Positions 53,454 through 62,456 of a stretch of DNA of 64,000 nucleotides are shown in pieces. Source of the DNA: Pseudomonas sp. RIT623 (GTDB lineage Bacteria > Pseudomonadota > Gammaproteobacteria > Pseudomonadales > Pseudomonadaceae); the NCBI RefSeq assembly GCF_004519305.1, contig NZ_SOZA01000003.1:124001-188000 (forward strand), written 5' to 3'. A program made the position numbers and the translations under genes. A model generated the notes under the pieces. That model was not told the DNA's origin. It searched no databases and saw only the letters and a list, made by a program, of their open reading frames with translations. Every line of letters begins with the position of its first letter. Within the stretch, counting starts at the first letter, position 1.

Positions 53454-53863
53454 TGCTCGATTTCAGCCCGCAGCCCGCGCTGTACGCGGGCTTTGGTTGT
53501 CGCCGTGGCTGCCCCGTCGAGACCCTGGCGGTACTGCTGCGCCAGACCATGGCCCGCCACGTCCTGCCCCTGTCGGCCTTGCGCGCCATCGCCAGCATCG
53601 ACCCGAAGGCCCGCGAACCGGGCTTGCTGGCCCTGGCCGAGCGCCTTGGCGTGCCGTTCCTGTGCTTCGACGCCGCGCACCTGCTGGCTTTCGAACCGTT
53701 GCTCAGCCAACGCTCGGCCACCGCCTACGCCCAGACCGGCTGCTGGGGCGTGGCCGAAAGCGCCGCCCTGGCCCTGGCTGCCCGCGTCGCGCCACAGCCC
53801 AGCCTGCACGTGCCGCGACAAGTCCTTGCCGGCGCTACCCTGGCGCTGGCCATCGGCGGATAA
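53453..53863 (+). CDS. cobE: CobE / CbiG C-terminal-like cobalamin biosynthesis protein
   Basis: A 136-residue cytosolic protein of the CobE/GbiG (CbiG_C) type. The start YAGFGCRRGCPVETLAVLL and the later SIDPKAREPGLLALAERLGVPF and GCWGVAESAALALA are hallmarks. The role in the aerobic pathway is not fully defined; it may act with the precorrin methyltransferases. Its start overlaps the cbtA stop, and cobM follows 28 bases on. Confidence 0.88.
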   Translation: MLDFSPQPALYAGFGCRRGCPVETLAVLLRQTMARHVLPLSALRAIASIDPKAREPGLLALAERLGVPFLCFDAAHLLAFEPLLSQRSATAYAQTGCWGVAESAALALAARVAPQPSLHVPRQVLAGATLALAIGG

Positions 53864-53891
53864 TCCGCTTCTTTATCTGCAAGGAACCGCC

Positions 53892-54644
53892 ATGACGGTC
53901 TACTTCATCGGTGCCGGCCCCGGCGATCCGGAACTGATCACGGTCAAGGGCCAGCGCCTGATTCGCCAGTGCCCGGTGATCATCTACGCAGGCTCCCTGG
54001 TCCCGCCCGCGGTGCTCGAGGGCCATAACGCCCGAACCGTGCTCAACAGCGCCGAACTGCACCTGGAGCAGATCGTCGAGGCCATGCGCCAGGCCCACGC
54101 CGAAGGCCTGGACGTGGCCCGGGTGCACAGCGGCGATCCCAGCCTGTACGGCGCCATCGGCGAACAGATCCGCCACCTGCAGGCACTGGGCATCGACTAC
54201 CAGATCATCCCCGGGGTCACCGCCACCGCCGCCAGCGCCGCGCTGCTGGGCTGCGAGCTGACCCTCCCGGACGTGGCGCAGACGGTGATCCTCACCCGTT
54301 ATGGCGACAGCTCGCCGATGCCGCCAGGCGAGCAGCTGGCCGATCTGGCCCGGCATGGCAGCACCCTGGCCATCCACCTGGGGGTCAAGCACCTGGCGCG
54401 CATCGTCGACGAGCTCTTGCCGCACTATGGCGGTGACTGCCCGATTGCCGTGGTGCACCGCGCCACCTGGCCGGACCAGGATTGGGCTCGTGGCAGCCTG
54501 GCGGATATCGTCGAGCGGGTAGCGGCCAAAGGCTTTCGCCGTACCGCGCTGATTCTGGTCGGCCAGGTGCTGGGCGATGCGCCGTTCGCCGAATCCGCGC
54601 TGTACCGGGCCGGGCACGCCCACTTGTACCGGCAGGGCAACTGA
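53892..54644 (+). CDS. cobM: precorrin-4 C(11)-methyltransferase
   Basis: A 250-residue S-adenosylmethionine-dependent methyltransferase that adds the C11 methyl group to precorrin-4 in aerobic corrin ring synthesis. The family motifs are present: VYFIGAGPGDPELITVKG at the N-terminus, IIYAGSLVPPAVL, VHSGDPSLYGAIGEQ and IPGVTATAASAALL (the P-loop-like SAM region). AAGGAA lies upstream of the ATG. It ends the riboswitch-controlled cbtB-cbtA-cobE-cobM operon. Confidence 0.94.
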   Translation: MTVYFIGAGPGDPELITVKGQRLIRQCPVIIYAGSLVPPAVLEGHNARTVLNSAELHLEQIVEAMRQAHAEGLDVARVHSGDPSLYGAIGEQIRHLQALGIDYQIIPGVTATAASAALLGCELTLPDVAQTVILTRYGDSSPMPPGEQLADLARHGSTLAIHLGVKHLARIVDELLPHYGGDCPIAVVHRATWPDQDWARGSLADIVERVAAKGFRRTALILVGQVLGDAPFAESALYRAGHAHLYRQGN

Positions 54645-54708
54645 AGCGATTGCCGTCGGGGGCGGTGGCGTTGCACACTGCGTGCAACTTGCCAACGGAA
54701 TGCCTGCC

Positions 54709-54951
54709 ATGCTCGAACTGCGCCCCAACTGCGAATGCTGCGACCGCGACCTGCCGGCCGAAAGCCCGGATGCACTGATCTGCTCGTTCGAGTGCACCTT
54801 CTGCCGCGCCTGCAACGACCGCCACTTCCAGGGCCAGTGCCCCAATTGCGGCGGGCAACTGGTGACCCGCCCTACCCGCACCGGCAAGGCCCTGGCCAAC
54901 AACCCGGCAACGACCCAGCGGGTCAACAAACCACACGCTGCTTGCGCTTGA
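54709..54951 (+). CDS. DUF1272 zinc-ribbon-like protein
   Basis: An 80-residue Cys-rich protein of the DUF1272 family. The pattern MLELRPNCECCDRDLPAES is followed by CSFECTFCRACN and CPNCGG, so it likely binds zinc. Function unknown. The ATG at 54709 is chosen since GGA lies nine bases upstream; an in-frame ATG at 54700 has no room for a ribosome site. It lies 64 bases after cobM, perhaps in the same transcript. Confidence 0.85.
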   Translation: MLELRPNCECCDRDLPAESPDALICSFECTFCRACNDRHFQGQCPNCGGQLVTRPTRTGKALANNPATTQRVNKPHAACA

Positions 54952-55124
54952 GGTGTATTTGTAGGATTTTTCAGCAAGAGTTCGTAGGTTTATCAACACA
55001 CCTATACTCGCCTATTACCAAGGCTCCTGATTCTCCGTAAGGTGCGCGCAGCCCAGTTGGCCCGCCACCTTGCGCATGCAGTAAAACGCAGGACGCGGGC
55101 TGCACTTTGACAGGAGTTACCCAA

Positions 55125-55739
55125 ATGACATCCGTGTTGCTGGTTGATGACCACCATATTGTTCGATTGGCGGTGCGCATGCTGCTCGAACGCGAACGCT
55201 TCACCATCGTGGGTGAAACCGACAAAGGCAAGCAAGCCAAGGACCTGGCCGCCAAAACCAAGGCCGAGGTCGTCATCCTCGACATTGGCCTGCCCGACCT
55301 CGACGGCATGGAGGTGATCAAGCGCCTCAAGGTGCTGGATCCCGCGCCGAGGATCATGGTCTACACTGGTCAGCCTGCCGATCTTTACGTGCGCCGCTGC
55401 ATGGACGCGGGCATCTCCGCTTTCGTCAACAAGGACGAAGACCTCGACGCCCTGATGTTCGCCCTCAAGGCCTTGGTCAAAGGCTATTCGACCTTCCCGC
55501 AGATGGCGGTCAACAGCAATACACTGGAGAGCGAAGGCGCCCGGCTGATGCTGCTGTCCAATCGGGAAATGGAAGTGCTGCGTCGACTCTGCGCGGGCCA
55601 GTCCAACAAATACATTGGCGAACAGATGAACCTCAGCGCCAAGACCGTCAGTACCTACCGCGGGCGAATCATGGAAAAGCTCAAGGTCGAGTCGCTGGTT
55701 GAAATGGTCGACCTGGCCAAACGCAACAACGTGGCCTGA
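55125..55739 (+). CDS. NarL/LuxR-family response regulator (EvgA/BvgA-like)
   Basis: A 204-residue response regulator. The receiver has the acidic VDDHH near residue 7, the Asp in VVILDIGLPDLDG (about 53) and Lys in NKDEDLD. The C-terminal helix-turn-helix is of LuxR type (LSNREMEVLRRLCAGQSNKYIGEQMNLSAKTVSTYRGRIMEKL). The next gene, three bases on, is a hybrid kinase with tandem solute-binding domains, so the pair resembles EvgAS or BvgAS. CAGGAG lies eight bases upstream of the start. Two GTAGG half-sites at 54961 and 54984 may be autoregulatory. Confidence 0.9.
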   Translation: MTSVLLVDDHHIVRLAVRMLLERERFTIVGETDKGKQAKDLAAKTKAEVVILDIGLPDLDGMEVIKRLKVLDPAPRIMVYTGQPADLYVRRCMDAGISAFVNKDEDLDALMFALKALVKGYSTFPQMAVNSNTLESEGARLMLLSNREMEVLRRLCAGQSNKYIGEQMNLSAKTVSTYRGRIMEKLKVESLVEMVDLAKRNNVA

Positions 55740-55742
55740 CCC

Positions 55743-58700
55743 ATGATCGGGCGCACGCTGCTGTGCCTGGTGTTGGCCCTAGCATGGCCGTTGTCCGCCC
55801 CTGCCGCCGTGCAGGGCGAAAGCCGCCACCTGCTGGCGCGAGCCTTGAGCGCCGCGCCCCCGTTGCAACTCGACGACAGCGACCGGCGCTGGCTGGCGCA
55901 GCGTAAAGAGCTGGTGCTGGGAAGCTCGCGTCCGGACTACCCACCATTCGACATCAACACCAGCCAGGCCGACTACGAAGGCTTGAGCGCCGACTACGCC
56001 GGGCTGATCGGCGAGCAGCTCGGCGTGCCGGTGCGGGTGCGCCGCTATGCCAGCCGCGCCATGGCCCTGGCCGCGCTGCGCGCCGGCGAAGTCGACTTGC
56101 TGGGGACGTCCAACGCCTTCGAGGCCAACGATGCCGAGCTGGCCCTCAGCCACTCCTACGCCGACGATCTGCCGGTCATCGCCTCGAGCCATTCCCGCAC
56201 ACTGCGCGAAAACAGCGACCTGGCCGGCCTGCACTTGGCCATGGTCGACCACTACCTGCCGATGCAGACCGTGCAACAGCTGTTCCCACAGGCCCAGCTG
56301 CGCCTCTACCGCTCGACGCTGGCCGGTATAGCGGCGGTAGCTCTGGGCCAGGCCGACGCCTACCTGGGCGATGCCATCAGTACCGACTACGTGATCGCCA
56401 AGGGTTACCAGGGGATGGTCAAGGTCGACCACTTCGTCAAGGCGCCGGTCGGCACCTTTGCCTTTGCCCTGGCCCGCGACAACCCGCGCCTGCTGAAACT
56501 GGTGAACCTGGCCTTGGCCAGGATCGCCGACAGCGAGCGGCTGAACATTCTGCGCCGCTGGACCAGCGGCAGCACCAGTGTCTTGCTCGATCGCCGCCTG
56601 GCCGCCCTGACCCCGGAAGAGCGCGACTGGATCGAGCGACACCGCCAGGTCAAGGTCATGATCAATACCACCCTGGCGCCGCTGAGCTTTACCGATGCCC
56701 AGCAAAACCCCCGTGGCATCGCCTTGGACCTGCTGGAACGTATCAGCCTGCGCACCGGCCTGCGCTTCCAGATCGTCGAGTCCGAGTCATTCCAGGACAT
56801 GGTCGAGCAGACCGCCCAGGGCCAGGTCGACATGATCGGCGCCATCGGCTATGGCGTGCACCGCGCCTTGCGCCTGCGCTACACCCGGCCCTACATGATC
56901 AGCCCGCGGGTGCTGGTTACCCGGCACAATGCTCCGCCACTGATCGGCGACCAGCCGTTGAGCGGCCTGCGCGTGGCGCTGCTGCGCGGCTCGCCGCTGC
57001 GCGATGGCCTGACGCTCCGGGCCAGCGGCATCCAGCCGATCGAGAAGGAGAACCCCTTGCAACTGATGGAGGCCGTGGCCAACGGCGAGGCGGATGTGGC
57101 GATCAGTTCACACATCAACGCCGCCTACTTCATCAACCAGGTGTTCAAGGGCCGCCTGAGGATCGCCGGCCTGCAAGGTGACGAGCCGGCCCTGGCGGCA
57201 TTCGCCGTCAGCCCGGCGCAGCCGCAGTTGCAGGCGATCCTCGACAAAGCGCTGCTTAGCATCCCGCCGGACGAACTGGAACAACTGGTCAACCGCTGGC
57301 GTACCAATGCCGTGGTCAGCGACAGCCCCTGGCGCAACTACCGTACCCTGGCCTTGCAGGTACTGGTGCTGGCCGCCGTGCTGCTGGCCGGCGTGGCGTT
57401 CTGGAACACCTACCTGCGCAAGCTTATTCACCAGCGCACCGAAGCCCAGCGGGCCTTGCAGGAGCAGTTGGCACTCAGCCGCAGCTTGCTCGAACAATTG
57501 CGCCAAGCCAAGGACGATGCCGAACGGGCCAGCCAGGCGAAAAGCACCTTCCTCGCGGTCATGAGCCATGAAATCCGCACGCCGATGAACGCGGTCATCG
57601 GCTTGCTTGAGCTGGCCCTGGAGGACAGTCACCACGGGCGCAGCGACAGCCACGCGCTGAAAACCGCCCACGACTCGGCACTCGGCCTGCTCGACCTGAT
57701 CGGCGATGTGCTCGATATCTCGCGCATCGAGTCCGGCCATATGACCCTGCAGCCCCAGCCGGTCGAGTTGATCGAGCTGGTTCAGGTGACCTTGCGGGTG
57801 TTCGAGGGCAATGCGCGGGCCAAGGGCATCCAACTGCACGGCGCATTGCCCGAACCGCCCTGCTGGGTGCGGGTCGATGCCTTGCGCCTCAAGCAGGTGC
57901 TGTCGAACCTGGTCAGCAATGCCATCAAGTTCACCGACCGTGGACAAGTCGACGTGACCCTCACCGCCACGGCGCTTGACGCCCAACGGCTGCGCATCAA
58001 CCTGCAGGTCCGTGACAGCGGCATGGGCATCAGCGCTGCCAATCAGGCGCGCCTGTTCAACGCATTCGCCCAGGCCGATGGCAGTCAGGGCCGCCAAGGA
58101 GCCGGGCTGGGCCTGGTGATCAGCCGCGAACTGTGCGAGCTGATGGGCGGCCAGCTGAGCCTGCAAAGTCTCGAGGGCCTAGGGACCCAGGTCGATATCC
58201 TGCTCACCTTGCAGGTCTGCCCCCCACCTAGCCGGGAGCCGGTGAGCGGCATCGGCCGGGAGATCGCCGGCGGGCCGTTGCAGGTGCTGGTGGTCGACGA
58301 TTATCCAGCCAACCTGCTGCTGCTCGAGAAACAGTTGCGTTCACTCGGGCACCAGGTAGTGCTCGCCGACCAGGGCGAGGCGGCCCTGGCTTTGTGGCAG
58401 GCCGGGCATTTCGATGTGGTGCTCAGCGACTGCAGCATGCCCGTGATGGACGGCCATGAACTGGCCCGGCGCATCCGCGCCGCGGAAAAACAACGCACAC
58501 GGCCGGCCTGTCGCATCATCGGCATCACCGCCAACGCCCAGGCTGAAGAACGCCAGCGTTGCCTGGACAGCGGCATGGACGACTGCCTGTTCAAGCCAAT
58601 CGGTCTGCAGGCCCTGAAAGGCTGCCTGGCTCACCTGCGCAGCATCGACCCAGCCCCCTGCCCCACGGCGCGTGCCAGTGGTTTCGACCTCCAACAGCTG

Positions 58701-59021
58701 CGTCACCTGACCCAGGATGACGAGCAGTTGATCATGCGCCTGCTGGAGCAGTTGGCCGCCAGCAATGCCGAGGACCTGCAGGCCTTGCGGGCGCTGGGAA
58801 GCTCGCCGGCCAGCGAGGCGCTTGGCCCGGTGGTACACCGGATCAAGGGTGGCGCCAAGATGCTCAAGGTCAGGACCGTGGTGCAGGATTGCGAAGCCCT
58901 GGAGCAGGCCATCGCCCACCGCCAGCCGCTCGCTTCGTTGCTCGAACGGCTGCACGCCAGCCTGCACAGCCTCGAACGCGAGCTGCGGGAAAACCTCAGT
59001 GCAATTGCAGGGTCGAGCTGA
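55743..59021 (+). CDS. hybrid sensor histidine kinase with tandem solute-binding domains (EvgS/BvgS-like)
   Basis: A 1092-residue inner-membrane phosphorelay kinase. Order: signal peptide 1-25; two periplasmic solute-binding (SBP_bac_3) Venus-flytrap domains at about 45-275 and 290-520; one membrane helix about 537-559; coiled coil; HisKA with [11 protein letters not shown] (His about 608); ATPase domain ([30 protein letters not shown]); receiver with Asp in [12 protein letters not shown] (about 897); Hpt with [10 protein letters not shown] (His about 1032). The relay His-Asp-His-Asp would end on the LuxR-type regulator encoded upstream. No PAS domain separates the membrane helix from HisKA, unlike BvgS. 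Its 3' end overlaps the convergent PAS chemoreceptor gene by 26 bases. Confidence 0.92.
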   Translation: MIGRTLLCLVLALAWPLSAPAAVQGESRHLLARALSAAPPLQLDDSDRRWLAQRKELVLGSSRPDYPPFDINTSQADYEGLSADYAGLIGEQLGVPVRVRRYASRAMALAALRAGEVDLLGTSNAFEANDAELALSHSYADDLPVIASSHSRTLRENSDLAGLHLAMVDHYLPMQTVQQLFPQAQLRLYRSTLAGIAAVALGQADAYLGDAISTDYVIAKGYQGMVKVDHFVKAPVGTFAFALARDNPRLLKLVNLALARIADSERLNILRRWTSGSTSVLLDRRLAALTPEERDWIERHRQVKVMINTTLAPLSFTDAQQNPRGIALDLLERISLRTGLRFQIVESESFQDMVEQTAQGQVDMIGAIGYGVHRALRLRYTRPYMISPRVLVTRHNAPPLIGDQPLSGLRVALLRGSPLRDGLTLRASGIQPIEKENPLQLMEAVANGEADVAISSHINAAYFINQVFKGRLRIAGLQGDEPALAAFAVSPAQPQLQAILDKALLSIPPDELEQLVNRWRTNAVVSDSPWRNYRTLALQVLVLAAVLLAGVAFWNTYLRKLIHQRTEAQRALQEQLALSRSLLEQLRQAKDDAERASQAKSTFLAVMSHEIRTPMNAVIGLLELALEDSHHGRSDSHALKTAHDSALGLLDLIGDVLDISRIESGHMTLQPQPVELIELVQVTLRVFEGNARAKGIQLHGALPEPPCWVRVDALRLKQVLSNLVSNAIKFTDRGQVDVTLTATALDAQRLRINLQVRDSGMGISAANQARLFNAFAQADGSQGRQGAGLGLVISRELCELMGGQLSLQSLEGLGTQVDILLTLQVCPPPSREPVSGIGREIAGGPLQVLVVDDYPANLLLLEKQLRSLGHQVVLADQGEAALALWQAGHFDVVLSDCSMPVMDGHELARRIRAAEKQRTRPACRIIGITANAQAEERQRCLDSGMDDCLFKPIGLQALKGCLAHLRSIDPAPCPTARASGFDLQQLRHLTQDDEQLIMRLLEQLAASNAEDLQALRALGSSPASEALGPVVHRIKGGAKMLKVRTVVQDCEALEQAIAHRQPLASLLERLHASLHSLERELRENLSAIAGSS

Positions 59022-60315
59022 TCTGGCTGATCGCGTCCACCACGTGCCGCGAACCCTGCTGAATTTCCATGATCACCGTGCCCGCCTCGTTGGCCAGCTC
59101 CACCCCGAGCCCGGTACGGGTCAGGCTCGACTGCATGCTGGCCACCGCCGTCAGCGACAGGTCGTGGTTCTGCCGTACCACCTCGACGATCTCCAAGGTG
59201 GCCTTGCTGGTGCGCGCCGCCAAGTTGCGCACTTCGTCGGCCACCACCGCGAAGCCGCGGCCATATTCGCCGGCCCGCGCCGCCTCGATCGCCGCATTGA
59301 GCGCCAGCAGGTTGGTCTGGTCGGCGATGCCACGGATGGTCAGGACGATCTGGCCAATGGCTTCGGACTGTTTGCTGACGGCATCGATGCTGCGCGCGGC
59401 CTGGTTGAGTTCGGCGGAAATCTGCTCGATCACCTCGACAGTCTGCTGCACTACCTGGGTGCCCTTGCGCGCGCAGGCGTCGGTCTGTACCGAGCTGGCA
59501 TGGGCGGCATCGGCGGCGGTCTGCTGGGTACTGACCTGGTTGGTGATGTCGCTGGCGAACTTCACCACTTTGTACAAGCGGCCCTTGTTGTCGAAGATCG
59601 GGTTATACGAAGCCTCCAGGTAGACGGTCTGGCCCTGTTTGTTGATGCGTTCGAAGCGGTGCGAATGGTACTCGCCGCGGTTGAGCGAGGCCCAGAAGTC
59701 TCGGTACTGCGCCGACTCACGCTCGTGGGCCAGGCAGAACAGCCCGTGGTGCCGGCCCACCACTTCCTCCAGGCGGTAGCCCATGGTGTCGAGGAAATTC
59801 TGGTTGGCCTTGATCACCCGCCCGGCCGGGGTGAACTCGATCACCGCCATGGAACGGCCGATGGCCTTGAGCAAGCTTTCGCTCTCGTGTTCTTCATTGA
59901 CATGGCGGGTGATGTCCGAGGCCACCTTGATCACACTGGTGACCTGTTGGCGCTCGTCGATCACCGGCATGTAGCTGGCTTCCAGCCAGACCTCTCGACC
60001 GGTCTTGTCGAGGCGCTCGAAGGTACCGCTGATGGCCTTGCCCTGTCCCAGTTCGCGCCACAGCTGCTGGTACTCGGCGCTCTTGGCATAGGCCGGGTCA
60101 CAGAAGATGCGGTGGTGCTTGCCGCGAATCTCCTCGGCGCTGTAGCCCATGGTGCTGCAGAAGTGCTCGTTCGCATCGAGGATCGTGCCGTCTGGCGCGA
60201 ACTCGATCATCGCCATGGAACGGCTGATCGCCGCCAGCTTGGCCTCCATGCCCGCCAGGGCCTGGCGGCAACGCTGGATCTCGACCAGATCGGACTTGCG
60301 ATGGTATTCGAACAT
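58996..60315 (-). CDS. BdlA-like soluble PAS-PAS chemoreceptor
   Basis: A 439-residue cytosolic receptor with two PAS domains (about 20-145 and 150-265) and a short MCP signalling domain from about 275; no membrane helix. The PAS repeats are [25 protein letters not shown] and [25 protein letters not shown]. The MCP hairpin [26 protein letters not shown] is intact, but the coiled coil is short. This is the architecture of BdlA, the biofilm dispersal sensor of P. aeruginosa, and of Aer-2-like receptors. AAGGAG lies nine bases before the ATG at 60315. It converges with the hybrid kinase. Confidence 0.83.
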   Translation of the reverse strand: MFEYHRKSDLVEIQRCRQALAGMEAKLAAISRSMAMIEFAPDGTILDANEHFCSTMGYSAEEIRGKHHRIFCDPAYAKSAEYQQLWRELGQGKAISGTFERLDKTGREVWLEASYMPVIDERQQVTSVIKVASDITRHVNEEHESESLLKAIGRSMAVIEFTPAGRVIKANQNFLDTMGYRLEEVVGRHHGLFCLAHERESAQYRDFWASLNRGEYHSHRFERINKQGQTVYLEASYNPIFDNKGRLYKVVKFASDITNQVSTQQTAADAAHASSVQTDACARKGTQVVQQTVEVIEQISAELNQAARSIDAVSKQSEAIGQIVLTIRGIADQTNLLALNAAIEAARAGEYGRGFAVVADEVRNLAARTSKATLEIVEVVRQNHDLSLTAVASMQSSLTRTGLGVELANEAGTVIMEIQQGSRHVVDAISQISSTLQLH

Positions 60316-60502
60316 GAGCCGGGGCTCCTTCTGCTCTGGGATGAACCTGAGCATAGATCGGCGTTTTCACCGTGCAAGCGAACTGATATCACTTTTGAAT
60401 TAGCTATTTGCGCCCGTTTGTCTGGTGGTTTTTGCCGATGATCTGCCACCGTTGCCGGCCAACCCGACGACGCAGTGGATGGCACCGACGCGCCCCGCTC
60501 CA

Positions 60503-60556
60503 CCTGTAGGAGCCAGCTTGCTGGCGAACCAGGCGACACGGTAGCCGGCTCCTACG
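60503..60556. repeat. REP palindrome with a partial second copy
   Basis: CCTGTAGGAGCCAGCTTGCT-GGCGAACCAGGCGAC (60503 on) is a full REP unit, the inverse of the one at 3805. A truncated inverse core, GCCGGCTCCTACG, follows at 60544. It lies between the divergent bdlA-like promoter and the gntR 3' end. Confidence 0.75.
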
Positions 60557-60573
60557 CGCCGTGCCCGGCCAGC

Positions 60574-61593
60574 TCAGGAACTCTCGCGCACCATCAACTC
60601 GAAGCCCAGGTCCTGCTGCCCATCCGCACCACGCTTGCCGTCGAGCATGCCCAGCAGGGCCTGCGCCGCGCCGCGCCCCACCGCTGCCCGCGGCGTGCGG
60701 ATCGAGGTCAGCCGCGGCACCATGTGCGCCGACCCCGGCAAGTCGTTGAACCCGACCATCGCCACCTGCCGAGGCACCTCGACGCCCTGGCGCAAGGCTT
60801 GCAAAATCGCGCCCTGGGCCAGGTCGTCGTTGCAGAAGAAAATACCATCGACATCCGGCGCCCGAGCCAGCAAGCGGCTGAACAACTCGCCCCCCAGGCC
60901 GATCGACGACGGCTGCGGGTCGAGCATTTCCAGCTCTGGCGCCTGCAAGCCGGCTTGCGCCAACGCCTGGCGGAACCCCTCGGCCCGTTGCATCACCCGC
61001 GGGTCCAGTTGCGCGGCGATGAAGCCCAGGCGCCGCCGCCCACGCTCGATCAGGTGCCGCGCCGCCGCACGCCCTGCCTCGTACTGGGAAAACCCGACCG
61101 ACAAGGCACCGTCTGCGCCACCCAGCTCCATCATGTGCACGCAGGGCACCTGGCTGGCGGCGAGCATCTGCCGCGAGGCTTCGCTGCGCTCGAAACCGGT
61201 CAGCAACATGCCGCACGGCTGGTAGGCCAGATAGTTGCGGATCAGGTTCTCTTCCTCGGCGATGTCGTAGTGGTAGTTACCTATCAGCACCTCCAGCCCA
61301 CGGGGCCGCATCACCTCGTGGATCGCCTCGAGGGTGTCGATGAACAGTTGGTTGGAGAGCGAAGGAATCAACACTACCACCGACTGGCTGCGCGCCGAGG
61401 CCAGGGCTCGCGCCGCCGGGTTGGCGACATAGCCCAGGCTGGCCGCCGCGACCTTGACCTTTTCCACCAGCTCCGGGGCGACCGTGCTGACCCCGCGCAG
61501 GGCGCGGGAGGCGGTGATGGGGGAAACCCCGGAAAGCCTGGCGACTTCTGCCAGGGTGGGACGACCAGTGGTACGCGAGCCGATACGGGACAT
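60574..61593 (-). CDS. gntR: LacI-family gluconate operon repressor GntR
   Basis: A 339-residue LacI/GalR repressor. The helix-turn-helix is at residues 13-32 (TLAEVARLSGVSPITASRALRG), the hinge follows (VANPAARALAS), then a periplasmic-binding-like effector domain (VVVLIPSLSNQLF; FFCNDDLAQGAI; VAMVGFNDLPGSAHMVPRLTSI). It is divergent from gntK and gntP. The family member of P. aeruginosa represses these genes and itself and is released by gluconate. Three matching palindromes lie at 61635, 61769 and 62367. Confidence 0.9.
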   Translation of the reverse strand: MSRIGSRTTGRPTLAEVARLSGVSPITASRALRGVSTVAPELVEKVKVAAASLGYVANPAARALASARSQSVVVLIPSLSNQLFIDTLEAIHEVMRPRGLEVLIGNYHYDIAEEENLIRNYLAYQPCGMLLTGFERSEASRQMLAASQVPCVHMMELGGADGALSVGFSQYEAGRAAARHLIERGRRRLGFIAAQLDPRVMQRAEGFRQALAQAGLQAPELEMLDPQPSSIGLGGELFSRLLARAPDVDGIFFCNDDLAQGAILQALRQGVEVPRQVAMVGFNDLPGSAHMVPRLTSIRTPRAAVGRGAAQALLGMLDGKRGADGQQDLGFELMVRESS

Positions 61594-61634
61594 GGGAATT
61601 GGAGTTTTTCCACTTGCAGGAAGAGGGAACGGTC

Positions 61635-61652
61635 ACTAAGGTAGCGCTGTCT
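61635..61652. promoter_or_regulatory. GntR operator (gntR promoter)
   Basis: ACTAAGGTAGCGCTGTCT matches the described pattern AC-N-AAG-N-TAGCGCT. It is 42 bases upstream of gntR, in keeping with autorepression. Confidence 0.75.
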
Positions 61653-61768
61653 CTGGATGCAGGCAATGCAATCCTGGTAGCAGTCATGCCTTATACGTCC
61701 ATACTGCCAAAGACAAGATCAATAACACCCGGGAGGGTGGCGCTTACCTGTCTGGTTCAACACCGCAA

Positions 61769-61782
61769 AGACAGCGCTATCT
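61769..61782. promoter_or_regulatory. GntR operator (gntK leader)
   Basis: AGACAGCGCTATCT, a 14-base palindrome with one mismatch, sits 19 bases before the gntK start. Confidence 0.75.
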
Positions 61783-61801
61783 CACCCAGCAGGAGGTACA
61801 G

Positions 61802-62341
61802 ATGAACCCTTCCCTGTCCGCGATTGTGGTCATGGGCGTGGCTGGATGCGGCAAGAGCTGCATCGGCGCGGCCATTGCCGCGCGCAGCGGCGGCCGCCTG
61901 ATCGAAGGCGATGCCTTTCACCCCGCCGCGAACATCGCCAAGATGAGCGCCGGTATTCCCCTGGACGACGACGACCGCGCTGGCTGGCTGGTGCGCCTGG
62001 GTGAAGAGCTGCAGAACGTGATCAGCGCGGGCGAACGCCCGATCCTGACCTGCTCGGCGCTCAAGCGCCGCTACCGCGAGACCTTGCGCCAGGCGGTACC
62101 CACGCTGGGCTTCGTGTTCCTCGAACTGACCCCGCAGGAAGCCGAGCGGCGTGTGTTGGCCCGTCCTGGCCACTTCATGCCGGCAAGCCTGATCGAGAGC
62201 CAGTTCGCCGCCCTGGAGCCGCCCCACGGCGAACCCCAGACCCTGGCGCTGGACGCCACCCGCTCGGTCGAAGCCCTGGCCGAAGCCGTGCACACCTGGC
62301 TAAAGCCCGGTGGTGAGCGGCCCCTGGCGCGTACTGCCTGA
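61802..62341 (+). CDS. gntK: gluconokinase
   Basis: A 179-residue kinase that phosphorylates gluconate to 6-phosphogluconate, feeding the Entner-Doudoroff pathway. The P-loop is MGVAGCGKS (residues 11-19), then EGDAFHPAANIAKMSAGIPLDDDDRAGWL and CSALKRRYRETLR, all signatures of GntK/IdnK. A strong ribosome site (AGGAGG) lies upstream. It is repressed by GntR through the operator in its leader. A second operator separates it from gntP. Confidence 0.93.
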   Translation: MNPSLSAIVVMGVAGCGKSCIGAAIAARSGGRLIEGDAFHPAANIAKMSAGIPLDDDDRAGWLVRLGEELQNVISAGERPILTCSALKRRYRETLRQAVPTLGFVFLELTPQEAERRVLARPGHFMPASLIESQFAALEPPHGEPQTLALDATRSVEALAEAVHTWLKPGGERPLARTA

Positions 62342-62366
62342 ATCGACGGTATTGCCAGCTCACCCA

Positions 62367-62380
62367 AGATAGCGCTGTCT
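62367..62380. promoter_or_regulatory. GntR operator (gntP leader)
   Basis: AGATAGCGCTGTCT, the exact inverse of the site at 61769, lies 77 bases before gntP. It implies that the permease has its own GntR-controlled promoter. Confidence 0.75.
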
Positions 62381-62456
62381 CTGTACCTTGCGGCAAGCAA
62401 CGACCAAGAAACACGCTCCACCAAAACAACAACGACAAGACCGAGGCTAACGATCC

